NCBI GenBank assembly: GCA_023055425.1
Contig: JALGPY010000001.1
Coordinates: 31,361,001-31,425,000 of the forward strand
Direction: 5' to 3'
DNA length: 64,000 nucleotides
Origin: Linanthus parryae
Taxonomy: Eukaryota > Streptophyta > Magnoliopsida > Ericales > Polemoniaceae
The notes below the pieces were generated by a model. That model was given only the letters and a program-made list of their open reading frames with translations, searched no databases and was not told where the DNA came from. The translations under genes were made by a program, and so were the position numbers. Shown piece by piece: positions 35,280 through 47,256 of the stretch. Within the stretch, counting starts at the first letter, position 1, and the number at the start of each line of letters is the position of its first letter.

Positions 35280-35440
35280 ACCTGTCCAGCTATCCGTATG
35301 CCCGAACTAGGTGGAATCTGCCGAGATACACGTCCCGCCGAAACTGGTGCTGGAGATGCCATAGGAGACGGTGTCTGAGACTGAGATGGCGGCTGAGTCT
35401 TCGACTTGGTCAAGGAGAAAGCCTGGGTATAAATGAGAGG
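35280..35440 (-). pseudogene. duplicated copy of the TNPA-like terminal exon
   Basis: The minus strand reads QAFSLTKSKTQPPSQ and SAGRVSRQIPPSSGIR, closely matching the exon at 36409-36890 (FSLTMSETQPPSQ, SAGRVSRQVPPISG). Flanking non-coding text is also repeated (35870-35945 against 36180-36260). This copy has one repeat unit only. Confidence 0.65.
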
Positions 35441-36408
35441 TTAATTCATTACAAGTCATGGGTACATATGGAGTAGAGATCTACGCAAATTTGGAGATCG
35501 CAAATTCCATAGATACAAGCAGAAGTATTCTGTAGATACAAATTATATACATAGAAGTAAGAAAACTATGATCCTAAATTAGGCAACTATGGAACAAAGT
35601 GGAAAGAACCAATCCACAAAATGTACAGTTACTTCAAGCCAATCCAGAAAATGTACAGTGTTGTTTTTTTTTCTTCCCATGGGGTGCTTCAAGTGGTATT
35701 TGATATGAAATTGTAGGATTTCTGCTCCCTGAATAGCAATTTCAGAGACTAAAAATCACAATTGCACTTTCAGAGACTAAACAAGCAGTTAAACATGGAA
35801 CCGCATAAGAAATTTGGGCGGAAATAAACTGATCGTATAAACAGAGACAAAACCTGACTGAAACACAGCTACGTTTTCATCAAGTTACCCAAACTAACAT
35901 GAACAAAGACTTAATATATAAAGCATAAGATTCATAACCAGGACAACTTATTCAGGTGCTCTCCATATCAAAATGGGATATAATCTAACCAGCACATTCA
36001 CTTGGTATGTAGATTTCTTCTGCTTGTGGGATCGGTTGTTGGAAAATAGTGGATATATAATAACTCTAACCCTGAAGAGAAGTGACACACACATGCATCT
36101 ATGTAAAAAAGCGCAGAATAACATTCCAGTAATGAAGATCAAAATGCTTTAATAGAAACAAAACTTGACATAAACGCACTTATTTTTTCATCAATTTACC
36201 CAAACTAACATGAAGAAAGAATTAACATATAGAGCATAAGATTCAGAACCTAGACAACTTATTCTGATTAAATTGAATCAAAATTCAGAAGAAGATGCAG
36301 GAACGTTACAAATTGTATCAGAATCAAAATTCAGAAGAAACTTCAGATTCATAACCAGCATAAGATTCAGAATAAAACGCAGGAATAACTTATTAAACTG
36401 AATCAAAA

Positions 36409-38638
36409 CTAACGTAGAATGAATTTGGACAAATTCGACATGGCAAGAATAAACAAGCGCATATTTAAATTCCAGAAATTAAGATCAAATACTTTAATAG
36501 GTTGAACCTGGCGAGATACACGTTCAGCAGACTGCTCAGTTGCAGAAGTCAGTATGCCCGGACTAGGTGGAACCTGGCGAGATACAAGTCCAGCTGACTG
36601 CCCGGTAGTACCAGTCACTGTGCCTGAAATAGGTGGAACCTGGCGAGATACACGTCCAGCTGACTGCTCGGTATTAGAAGTTATTGTACCTGAAATAGGT
36701 GGAACCTTGCGAGATACACGTCCAGACGACTGCGTGGTAGCAAGGACTGGAGAAGTGGGAGATGATCCAGGGACGGTGACGAGTCTCGTGTTGGCGATGC
36801 CATAGGGGACAATGGCTGAGTCTGAGATGGTGGCTGAGTCTCTGACATAGTGAAGGGAAAAGACTGGACCATTTCCTTTGCCATGCCGCAACAAAGTTCC
36901 TCATCTCTTCTATCTGCCGATCTTGTGCTTCTTGCTTTGCTTCAAAATATTTCCTTTGCTCTTCCAATTCCCTCCTCGTAGCATCTAGCTCAGCTTGCAA
37001 CTCAAGTCGATCTAAAGACCGACGGGACGATGATGGCCCAAACACTTGAGTAGGTGTGACTCCTAGACCCAAGGATCTTACCCGGCCGTGTCTATCAGGA
37101 CCAAAAAACTCCTGATAAACCCCCACTCGAATGTCGAGATCAAGACGCGTCTCCTCAGGTGTCTCTGCAAACCTATGATTCATATGTTCCTGAGATAGAT
37201 GTACTTGTCATCATTTGTAGTATACTTTAAGCCATGTAAAGAAATGTTGGTATTAATCAAAAAGTTGCACAATTGGAACTTACAATTCGTACAGCTGTAG
37301 TCGCATCAGATGGGTTTCCATGCTTATCTACATGTGTATTGTAATACATAGCAACTCGATCATGCGGTTCATTGTTTTTTCTTCTGTTAATATGGAAGGA
37401 CTAAATAGCGTTAGTTTCATATTATATAAAGATTTACAAAATCAAATATTAAAATATCATTCACTAGTCTGCACCTTCTCTCTAATGACTGCATGGCTTC
37501 TTCTCCCAGTCCTATGAAGATCAACTTGCTTTGATCGATTTCCCTTGTTTCTCCTACTCCTTGCCTATAGAACAAAAAAAATTACAACGTACTTGATAAA
37601 GAGTCTAACATTATCACTTTGACACAGTGATTTTGTTGCAATGATTTTACTAAAAAAAGTACCAGGTCAAAGTATTCTTCTACATAGTTAAGTAATCAAG
37701 GATAGAAAAGTATTCTCATCAAAGAAAGTGTGAAGAGAAATTGGTAAATGTCTTTCAAATGAAAACTAGAAACAAAACGACACACAAATATACTTTTTCC
37801 TCCTCAGTCCCAAACCACCGTACCATTTTACGCCACTGGCTTCGCTCAACCCTGGTAGGACCATTTGCAAGCCGATCTGCATCATTGTCATATTTCAAGT
37901 AATTCTGCCGTAGCTCATGCTTCCGGTCCCGCCATTCCTTGTTCAGACTCTTAAAGCACATGAATTTGAATTCGTCGGGGCAATTGGTATTCTTCTGCAA
38001 AGTTAAGTAAAAATGTTATAATCAGATCATAAAATACTTCATCCATTAATTGGGTACACAAATTACAAATAAATTCCAATGTGGATGTCACGCCACACTT
38101 CTTCCTTTTTCTCGTCAAGTCCCTTACATTTCCAGGAAGTATGATTACTGGATGTAATTGTCCGTTCTTAGCAATCACCCCTAATTGTGTGGAAAATTGT
38201 GGTAGTTCCTCTCCAACCGGCTGCATGTATTCATTGAATTGCAAATTCATTGCTATCTGCCCAGAGTTCCATTTCTTTTTCGAATGTGAAAAAGATTTCT
38301 TCCGCTTGTGGCGACTGCTACTCTCTCCGGTCTCGCCAATATTTGAACCTGCAAAACATTAGAAACAAAATATCAGAATACTATGGGGTTTTACTACTGA
38401 ACCAATCTTGCATAAGTTATTACAAGTTTTATAAAATAGGCACAACAACTTGTATACCATCTTCCCCCGCTGGATATGAAGGAATTGCTGCTGAGTGTGT
38501 GCTGGTTGAGTCTGGTTGTGGCAACGGTTGAGGCAGTGGGGGATCCGGCTGAGTGTGATCTGTCGGAGTCTCGTTAATTCCTAAAAAAACCTCCATAGGC
38601 TGCCCCGGACAACTAGGAACTCGTCTTCTAGGCATCAC
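36409..38638 (-). pseudogene. TNPA-like Transposase_24 (Ptta/En/Spm family) gene of the CACTA element
   Basis: Several exons on the minus strand. 38440-38638 is proline-rich (MMPRRRVPSCPG). 38060-38350 encodes NEYMQPVGEELPQFSTQLGV and the DxxRKRKK end. 37780-37998 holds the core (CFKSLNKEWRDRKHELRQNY, WRKMVRWF). 37460-37565 encodes NRSKQVDLHRTGRRSHAVIR. 36870-37183 has a coiled-coil-like LELQAELDATRRELEEQRK. 36409-36745 holds 22-residue repeats. In CACTA elements this second protein binds subterminal repeats and assists the TNP2 transposase. Exon borders are approximate; I did not find a fatal stop inside the core. Confidence 0.75.
36504..36745 (-). repeat. 66 bp tandem repeats coding 22-residue units
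   Basis: Units begin at 36504, 36570, 36636 and 36702 (last partial). Each encodes a variant of QSAGRVSRQVPPISGTxT on the minus strand. The unit length of 66 keeps the frame open. Confidence 0.9.
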
Positions 38639-38894
38639 ACCTGCAAACTAGATTACAATATATAAAAGGGAACAGTAATTGACATAGAAAAATTAACATA
38701 AACAAAAATCTAACATGAATAATATAATGATTGACATAGCCAGAAATCTAACATGAACAATGATTGACGTAGCCGGATTAACATACATTTACATAGTGAA
38801 ACAAACATGAACGTAACAATAACATAATTCAATTCAGCACAAAAATCTAACATGTAATTCAGTGAAGTGCTACAAAAATAGTATAATAACAGAG

Positions 38895-39245
38895 TTAAGG
38901 GTACAAGTCATCCAAGTAATCAGAATCATCATTCAGGTTCGTGTCAGCCTCATCAACATCAAAGTCACCATCGTCGCTAAGATTGTTGTCACCATCATCA
39001 CCATCATTTTTATCGTCCTCTCCTAATACACCTTCATCCCTTACTTCAATTTCCAGGGCATCACCAGCCCCAAACTCATCTTGCTCTTCACCTTCGCTAC
39101 CACTACCTTCATTCTCATTCTCTTGGAGATCCGGTGGTTGTTCCTGGAATGGTTCTGCATCTGGACATGTTTCAGCTGAGATGTTAACTCTGTATTTGTG
39201 ACTTGATGTTGGTTTCATTGGCACCGCCACCTTCCAATCGATATC
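38895..39245 (-). pseudogene. TNP2-like transposase, C-terminal exon
   Basis: On the minus strand the text IDWKVAVPMKPTSSHKYRV follows directly from the DUF4216-like region across the solo LTR insertion. A strongly acidic tail follows (EGEEQDEFG...DDKNDGDDGDNN) and ends DDLYP. The acidic tail is common in these CACTA proteins. The + strand Ser-rich ORF here is its shadow. Confidence 0.75.
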
Positions 39246-40657
39246 TGTTGGAATAGATGCCCTAGAGGCAATCTAGTTTAGTATGAATTTATTTGTGGCT
39301 AGAAAATTCATTTTATTATTTATTGGATATTTAATATAATGAAGTCCTTAGACTTACAATTGTGTTGTTTATCTTAAATATCCCTAGTCTAGTATAATGA
39401 TTAATGGGACAATCATCTATAGACTAGTATGGGGTTGGATTGATATGGAGATATCATGATCCAACACATTGGTGTGCATTAAGGGTAATGGCGCACTGGA
39501 TTGACCCATCTCCGAGAAGGCTACATACACGTTATGTTAAGTCACAAGTGATTCTCGTGGTGCAATGTTATTTTCATCCTTAGACTTGAAGACGCTAGAT
39601 ATTCTAGTTGTGGATTATTGTGATTTTGGTAGCGTTAAACGCTACACCGTAACTGGGTAGTTATAAAGGCGTGTACCGGATACAATAAGAAGCAAGCTTA
39701 GAGATCGTAGTGGACGTAGATAGAATTTTTCCCTACCACAGAAGGGAAGAAAATATCCTAGGCCACTCGAGGGATAGTGCTTATAGAATGTCTGACCAGA
39801 CTCAAATAAATCAATATGGGATATTGATGTTATTTGCACGAATTAGACTATTCCCATGGATCGAGAAACTATGGATTGGATATACGAGTGTGACTTGTAT
39901 GTATAGTGTCCAGTACGGATATAGAGACAAAGGGATGAGACAATTACTTGTACAAGGTTTGTCAAGATGACTATTCTATTAGTTGGCTAGAATGGATGTT
40001 TTGCTAGAAACCGCTCCATATTAGCAAATTCTTGCTACCAACTAGATAAAACCTATGGGGTCACACGCTATATAGAGTTGAACTATATATGGGAATTAAT
40101 TAATTATAAGGATCACTTTGCAACACCTTGCAAACTTAGTAGGACTAATTTGCAAGGAAGGGACTAAACCGAATTCTAGTAGGACTAGAATGGGTCCTTT
40201 AGGTAGTTGGCAATGATTTGTTGGACTATATAAAGGACACTCCTTCCTTCCTTCCCACACTTATGACCTTATTGATCATAACTTGAGTGGGAGAGAACAA
40301 AAAAGGGAGAGAGCAAGCAATCAAGGAGGCTCGCCGGCCCCTTTGACCGCCGCCCATCCCCGTCGGCCCACAAGGAGGCTGAAACCTCCTTGTTGTCTCG
40401 TTTTGCGTGATTTTTCTTCCTCTTCCTCATTTCGGGCTAGCACAAAGGAGTAGGAAGATCTAGAATTCAAATCTAGGCGTGGATCAACTATAGAGAACGT
40501 GTCATAATTCGCGTTTGAAGTCATCAAAGGAGAAACCCTAAAGCGTGTTATTCATTTCTTCCCTTACCATCGTTATGTCTCTTGACTTGTGATCCTTGGA
40601 GGGTATTTCATGGATTATATTTTTTTTCCGTTGCGCATCCATGATCAAAACCCTACA
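39246..40657 (+). repeat. solo LTR of a Copia family, 1412 bp
   Basis: Starts TGTTGGAATAGATGCCC and ends ATCAAAACCCTACA, with a perfect TSD ATATC at 39241-39245 and 40658-40662. It is related to the LTRs of the Copia element at 41918-49361 but in the opposite orientation. No internal region remains, so LTR-LTR recombination removed it. Removing it restores an open transposase frame. A TATA-like GGACTATATAAAGG is at ~40223. Confidence 0.92.
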
Positions 40658-41917
40658 ATATCATCGTCTACATACCAAACTTTCTTAGCTCGGGATGCAA
40701 AAATGAACAGCTCGTCTTTCACTGTGTTATTTTTATATCGAAGGTGCCTGAAATTGACAAGTGTGCAACCATATTTTTCCACCTTCTGACCATGCATATT
40801 ATCAACCCAATCACATTTGAACATTAAAAATTTCACATCAGCAGAGTAACTTATTTCTGTCACATCTATCAGCCTTCCATAGAATTTGACATCTCCAACA
40901 AAAGGATATTTATCTCTCACAGTCGCAAAACTAGGAGTACATGCCTACACCATTACACCGGTATTTTGGCAAGTCAATCATGCGCCATGTGCAATTGTAT
41001 GTAACTTATTTACATTAATGGTGAAGCCCTGGGTAAACGATGTCGCCCACGATTCAGGTCCCCTACTTAGGGTCCTCACCTCATCTCTGATATCTGGATC
41101 AGATTTTGTTGTTTCCACCTATGACAACCGAAAGTGTTATGATATAATTAGGTTTGAACACATAAAACATGATTGGGGTTCTTAAAGTTAGAGTGTACAT
41201 AAGACTGCAGCCAATCTGGGAACTCCTCGTGATGCTTCGTCAGTATGCGAAACTCTTCGATCCGGTGTTGTGATCGCATGTAATCAATGTGCTTGCTACA
41301 ATCATTATGAACGTAGTTGCTGAATCAGTAAGTTACTACAAACTAACATGATTAATACTAGAAGATACGCACACTTTAAATGGATCAATGCAGGTGGAGT
41401 TAGCCAATACATATTTGTGGCCTTTCTTTCGCTCGAAGTAGCTTAGATATTTTATTCTCCTTTCACCTAATGGCCCTTCTTTGTTACGTTCCGGTCGGTT
41501 GAGCCTTTTCTCAACAGGTTCATCCAAGAAACGACTACAAAACAGTAAACATTCTTCAGCTAAGTACCCTTCTGCAATGGATCCTTCCACGTGGTGCCGC
41601 TGTCGCACATATTGTTTTAATGTCCGCAAGAACCTACGACAATTCACAAGGTTCAACTTATACAGCCATAGAATCTTTTACTCCCCAAATCAGAAATATT
41701 AATGTACATAAATACTGTATTAAGGAACATATACATTTCTAACATTGTACCTCTCGATAGGATACATCCAACACATGTGTACACTCCCACCTAGGGCTGC
41801 CTCATCTGCTAAATGGACTGTCAAATGAACTATTATATCAAAGAAAGAAGGTCGGAATATTTTATCCAAGTGGCATATGGTTAAAATTATCTTTTCTGAC
41901 AGCTTGTAAATGTCTAC
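40658..41917 (-). pseudogene. TNP2-like transposase, middle part (DUF4218 / DUF4216 region)
   Basis: Minus strand pieces in order: IYKLSEKIILTICHLDKIF with FFDIIVHLTVHLADEAALGG (41740-41917); RFLRTLKQYVRQRHHVEGSI with YLAEECLLFCSRFL (41380-41645); HHEEFPDWLQSYVHSNF (~41180-41250); and RDKYPFVGDVKFYGRLIDV with FKCDWVDN and KVWYVDDD (40658-40940). These are the DUF4218 and DUF4216 hallmarks of CACTA TNP2 proteins. The exon from DUF4218 to DUF4216 is broken by a stop near 40945. Position and order fit the pieces at 49362-50990 and 38895-39245. Confidence 0.85.
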
Positions 41918-43308
41918 TCTTGGGTTTTGAAGTAGGTAACGCAGCAGAATAACAAAAAATTAATTCCTACTTCAATGACCACCACGGATCGTCAGGAGGA
42001 GACATCATATTATGATAAGAGACATAGTATTGTGTACCTTTTGATTTGTGAGATCACACGAAGAATGATGTCCTCGTCTCTACGGTTGATCCACGTCTAG
42101 AGGTGAGATCTAGATTCTTCCTTCAAACAAGTGCTAGCTTGAACCCGGAGGAAGAGGGTAGAATATCAAAGCAACAAAGGAACAAGAGGAGTTTCGACCT
42201 CCTCTTTGAGCCGACGGGAAGGGGCGGACGGGCTAGGGTTTCGGCCCTAGCTTTGTCTTTCTCTCTCTTTTTCTCTCTCCCACTCACTTAGTTATGTCTA
42301 ATAACAATTAGTGTAGGAAAGAAGCTAAAGCCTCTTTATATACTCCAACAATTCCTTGTTGTTTCCATAAAAGAGTTTCCTAAATCTAGATGAACTAGAA
42401 CTATTCCCTTCCTTGCAAATTAGTCCTACTAAGTTTGCAAGGTGTTGCACAATGATCCTTCTATTAATTAATCAATATTAATTAATCCCAAATCTAGCTT
42501 GATGTTATCTGCAAGCATAAGTATATTCCCAGGATCGAGGAACTATGGATTGGATATACGAGTGTGACGATGTATGTCTCGTGTCCAATCCGGATATGGA
42601 GACAAAGGGATAGTGCAATATGACATATTGGGCACAAGAGGTTTGTCGGGATCACTGACTATTTCTATTGGTTGGGTGGCATGGATGTGTTGCTAGACAC
42701 CGCTCCATGTTAGTAAGAGTTACTACCAACTATATAGAAACCTATGGGGTCACACGTCAAATAGAGTAGACATTCAATAAGCCTCATCCCTCGAGTGGCC
42801 GTGGATATTTACCCCCATTATGTGGGAGGGACAAATCCTATCTACATCACTACGATCTCTAAACTTGCTTCCTATCACGCCCGATAGCCATCTTTATGAT
42901 TACCCAGTTACGGTGTAACGTTTGATAACATCAAAGCGCAATATTCCACAACTAGAGTATCTAGTGACTTCAAGTCTAAGGATTGCAATTATATTAGCAC
43001 TACGAAAAGCGATTGTGACTTGACATAATCTAATGTATCCTTTTCGTTGTGGGTCAATCCAGTATGCCATTACTCCTCATGCATACCCATGTGTTAGACT
43101 TGATATCTCCATATCAATCTACCCTATGCTAGTCTATATTTGATCGTCCTATTAATAAATATAGTGGACTAGGGATATTTAAGATAAACAACACATTTTA
43201 TCTAAGGACTTCATTATATTAAATATCACAATATATAATAAATGAATATTCTAGCCAAAACAATGTTCATACTAAATCTATGATTGCCTCTAGGGCATCT
43301 ATCCAACA
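41918..43308 (-). repeat. Copia 3' LTR with internal inversion
   Basis: On the minus strand it starts TGTTGGATAGATGCCC. 42499-42766 is inverted relative to the 5' LTR (48521-48790) and to the related solo LTR. A ~34 bp stretch present in the 5' LTR (48791-48824) is missing next to it. The end reads ...AACCCAAGA instead of the expected terminal CA. Confidence 0.9.
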
Positions 43309-43322
43309 GTATCCCACTTGCA

Positions 43323-43862
43323 CTAGAGCCAATTTGGCGCATCTCGTATGCATATAGATCTGGCGTGCCCTTCATGCTTTCGCTGCGCAAGAGGTTTCGT
43401 GAGCGGATCTGAAACATTGTCATCCGTTGGAATCTTGCACATATTCACATCTCCTCGATCGATCATATCACGAATAAGATGGAATCTCCTAAGTACATGC
43501 TTTGATTTATGGTGTGATATTGGTTCCTTGGCCTGTGCGATTGCCCCTGACTTGTCACAGTACAACTCTATGGGATCCACGACGCTAGGGACCACACCGA
43601 GCTCAGTGATAAACTTCTTTATCCAAACTGCCTCTTTCGCTTTTTCCGCAGTAGCAATGTACTCAGCTTCTGTTGTAGAATCAGCAACTGTCCCTTGCTT
43701 GGAAATCTTCCAGCTTACAGCTCCTCCATTCAGGCAAAACACGCATCCAGACTGCGATCTGTAGTCATCTTTGTCGGTTTGGAAGCTTGCATCAGTGTAA
43801 CCCTTTACACTTAGCTCTTCCTTACCTCCAAATATCAAGAACACATCCTTAGTTCTTCTCAA
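43323..43862 (-). pseudogene. Copia RNase H
   Basis: Minus strand 179 codons. GYTDASFQTDKDDYRSQSG holds the first RNase H Asp, TTEAEYIA the Glu, and ELYCDKSGAIAQAKEPISHH the next Asp. The C-terminus is VSDPLTKPL. It is separated from RT by a stop (TAG where related elements have Gln). The domain itself looks complete. Confidence 0.88.
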
Positions 43863-43913
43863 GTACTTTAGGATGTTCTTGACAGCAATCCAGTGACTCT
43901 CACCCGGATTGGA

Positions 43914-44699
43914 CTAGTATCTGCTCACCATACTCAACGCGTATGATACGTCTGGTCTAGTACATAACATGGCGTACATGATGGATCCTATGGCCAAAGC
44001 ATAGGGTATCCTACTCATGCGGTCCGTCTCAATCTCATTGGAGGGACAGTCATTCTTAGAAAGAGTGACTCCATGCGACATGGGCAAGAATCCTTTATTG
44101 TAATCTTGCATGTTGAGCCTTTTCAACACCTTGTCTATATATGTACTTTGAATTATTCCTAGCAACCTTCTAGATCTATCCCTATAGATCTTTATACCAA
44201 GTATATAAGCTGCGTCTCCTAAGTCCTTCATTGCAAAGCACTTTCCTAGCCAATCTTTAACAGATTGTAAAGTAGGAATATCATTGCCAATGATTAGTAT
44301 GTCATCCACATACAAGACCAGAAATACTACAGAGCTCCCACTAACCTTCTTGTAAACACAAGACTCATCTTCGTTCTTGATGAAGCCAAACTCTTTGACT
44401 GTGTCATCAAAACGTCGATTCCAACTCCTAGAGGCTTGCTTTAATCCATAAATGCATCTTTGCAGCTTACAGACTTTATTGGCATTCTCTGGATCCTCAA
44501 AACCCTCCGGTTGTGTCATGTACACATCCTTAAGGAGGTTACCATAAAGGAACACTGTTTTGACATCCATTTGCCAAATCTCATAGTCGTAGTATGCTGC
44601 AACAGCAAGTAGGATTCGAATGAATTTAGTCGTGGCGACTGGTGAAAAGGTCTCATCATAGTCAATACCATGAATATGTCTATACCCTTTGGCTACCAA
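43914..44699 (-). pseudogene. Copia reverse transcriptase
   Basis: RVT_2 text on the minus strand: MVAKGYRHIHGIDYDETFSP, WQMDVKTVFLYGNL (usually AFLNG), CIYGLKQASRSWN and the catalytic FLVLYVDDILIIGND with YVDD intact. The domain is flanked by nonsense codons on both sides (44700-44702 and just before 43914). Confidence 0.9.
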
Positions 44700-45890
44700 T
44701 CACCCCTTATAGGCAACCACCTTGCCATCCATGTCGGTCTTCTTCTTGAAGACCCATTTGCGCCCTATGGTCCGAGCCCCTTCGGGTGGTTCCACCAAAG
44801 TCCATACTTTGTTAGTGTACATGAAATCCATTTCGGATCTCATGGCTTCTAGCCACTTCTTAGAGTCTGGGCCTTTCATGGCCTCTCCGTAGGTCGCAGG
44901 TTCATCATCTATGAGTGGTACGTCATCGGGCTCTGTCACGATATGTCGATACCTCTCTGGCTCATGACGCACTCTTGCTGATTTACAGAGTTCCTGTGTT
45001 ACCTGAACAGGTTCTTCCACAACTACTTGCGGTTCCTGCTCATGTTCCATCATCGGTTCAGTGATTTGTGGTTCTTGAATCTCTTCAAGTTCTACAGCCC
45101 TCCCACTTGCTTCTTTAGAGACAAACTCTCTTTCTAGAAACACGCCGGTCCGAGAAACAAACACTTTGTTCTCGATGGGATTGTAGAAGTAATATTCTTT
45201 AGTTTCCTTAGGATATCCCACAAATTTACACTTATCCGCTTTGGGCCCGAGCTTGTCTGTTTGTAAACGTTTTACATTGACATCGCAACCCCAAATCCTC
45301 ATAAACAACACTATGGGACACTTCCCAGTCCATATCTCATATGGTGTCTTCATGACTGACTTGGATGGAACGCGGTTAATGGTAAAAGCTGTCATCATTA
45401 GAGCATGTCCCCAAAAGGATATCGGAAGATCTGTTTGAGACATCATAGATCGCACCATATCTAATAGAGTGCGATTCCTCCTTACGGACACGCCATTCCA
45501 TTGTGGCGTTTCGGGTGGAGTGAGATGGGATACTATCACACACTCTCTAAGATACTCATCAAACTCTTGGCTTAAGTATTCTCCTCCACGATCCGATCGT
45601 AGAGCCTTAATACTTTTGCCAAGTTGCTTCTCTACTTCATTCTTGAATTCCTTGAACAATTCACAAGATTCGGATTTGGCCTTCATAAGGTATAAAAATC
45701 CATATCTACTGAAATCATCTGTGAATGTGATGAAGTAGGTATAACCACCTCTGGCAGGCGTGGCGAATGGTCCACATACATCGGTATGTTTGAGTGCCAA
45801 TAACTCACTAGTCCTTTCACCTTTCTTATTGAAAGGTGACTTTGTCATTTTTCCTAATAAACAAGATTCACATGTCTCATATGATTCCAA
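44700..45890 (-). pseudogene. Copia integrase and RT N-terminus
   Basis: CESCLLGKMTKSPF is the zinc-binding end. The core runs HTDVCGPF (first Asp), LRSDRGGEYLS (second Asp), then QWNGVSVRRNRT where the catalytic Glu of the usual GVSERRNRT is Val (codon at 45483-45485). The C-terminal region (FMRIWGCDVNVK) and the start of RT (YGEAMKGPDSKKWLEAMRSE) follow. It ends in TGA. Confidence 0.9.
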
Positions 45891-45901
45891 ATAAAATGAG
45901 T

Positions 45902-46219
45902 CTAGAAATCTATCCTATGGAGTCTAGATATGCGTTTCTCATTTATATGGCCTAAACGACAGTGCCATAGATATGTAGGATTTAAATCATTAGTTTTAAT
46001 CCTTTTAGTATTTATGTTATAGATTGGACTATTTAGATCAAGGATATACAATCCATTAGACAAATGCGCACTACAATAGTGCATACTATCTAAATAAATG
46101 GAGCAACACTTGTCCTTTATTGAAATAGAAAAACCCTTCTCGTCCAAACAAGAAACGGAAATAATGTTCTGCTCATAGCAGGCACATAATAGCAATTGTC
46201 TAATTCTAAAATAAGTCAT
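45902..46219 (-). pseudogene. Copia GAG-pre-integrase region
   Basis: On the minus strand YLWHCRLGHINEKRISRLH is the HHCC zinc domain start. A frameshift near 45905 separates it from CESCLLGK. Upstream text (LDEKGFSISIKDKCC) is the standard linker after protease. Confidence 0.85.
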
Positions 46220-47256
46220 GAAGGCAAAGATAGCTCATAAACGCCTACAGCTAATGTAGCAACTCTTGATCCATTCCCAACGCGCATGTCTATCTCCCCT
46301 TTACTCAATCTTCTACTTCTTTTCAAATCCTGCACATTACGACAAATGTGAAAACCACATCCGGTATCCAATACCCAAGATGAAGAAATAGAAAAATTGA
46401 CGTCTATAACATAAATACCTGGTGGTGGTGGAATCACTATTCCAAGCTTCTTATCCTGCAGATATTTAGGGCAGTTCCTCCTCCAATGACCCGGATGGCT
46501 GCAGTAGTGACACTCACCCTTAGCCACGCCTCCACTAGGCTTCGGGGCGTCCTTGGATTTCGCAACATTCTTGCGCTTTCCTTTTGAAGTAGAGGCAACT
46601 GACTTGCCCTTATTCTTATGCACCATCAATATGGCTTTGCCCTTGTCTTTGTTGACGCTCTGTTCCGCTGTCTTTAGCATGTTCAATAAGTCAGGCAGAG
46701 TCTTACTGATCTCGTTCATATTATAGTTCATGATGAACTGATTATAACTATCAGACAACGATTGCAAGACAAGATCAGTAGCCAAATCTTGGCCCAATGG
46801 GAACCCTAGTCTCTCAAGGTTCTCTATGTACCCGATCATTCGTAGCACATGAGGTCCTACTGGATTCCCCTCTGCAAGACTACTCTTTAATAATGCTTTA
46901 GACACCTCATAGCGCTCATGCCTAGCCTGTTCCTGAAACAATTGTTTCAAGTGTATGATCATATCATAGGCTTCCATATTCTCATGCTGCTTCTGAAGCT
47001 GAGGAGTCATGGTACATAGCATGAGGCAAGTCACGTCATTAGAATCATTAATATGTTTCTGACGTGCCCTCACTTCCGCTAGAAGAGACTCGTCTTGTGG
47101 TGGTGCTAGAATTTGAGTGTCCAAGACGTACAACTTCTTTTCTTGCTTAAGGACAATCCTTAAGTTTCTCTACCAGTCAAGGAAATTTATTCCAGACAGT
47201 TTATCCTTCTCAAGGACAGATCGTAGGAATGAAGTAGATGCAGTGTTGTTTGCCAT
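46216..47256 (-). pseudogene. Copia gag and protease
   Basis: The start is the ATG at 47254-47256 (MANNTASTSFL). A nonsense codon TAG at 47170-47172 follows DW. Continuing in the same frame: gag core (YEVSKALLKSSLAEGNPVG), zinc knuckle CHYCSHPGHWRRNC and protease SWVLDTGCGFHICRNVQDL. No other lesion in this stretch. Confidence 0.9.

Noticed and set aside
36504..36745. Regularly spaced repeats considered as CRISPR-like array
   Set aside because: The 66 bp units are contiguous and protein-coding, with no spacers, and this is a plant nuclear sequence.
38941..39201. Ser/Pro-rich 86-codon ORF on the plus strand
   Set aside because: It is the antisense shadow of the acidic C-terminus of the TNP2-like transposase (Asp/Glu codons read as Ser/Leu on the other strand).
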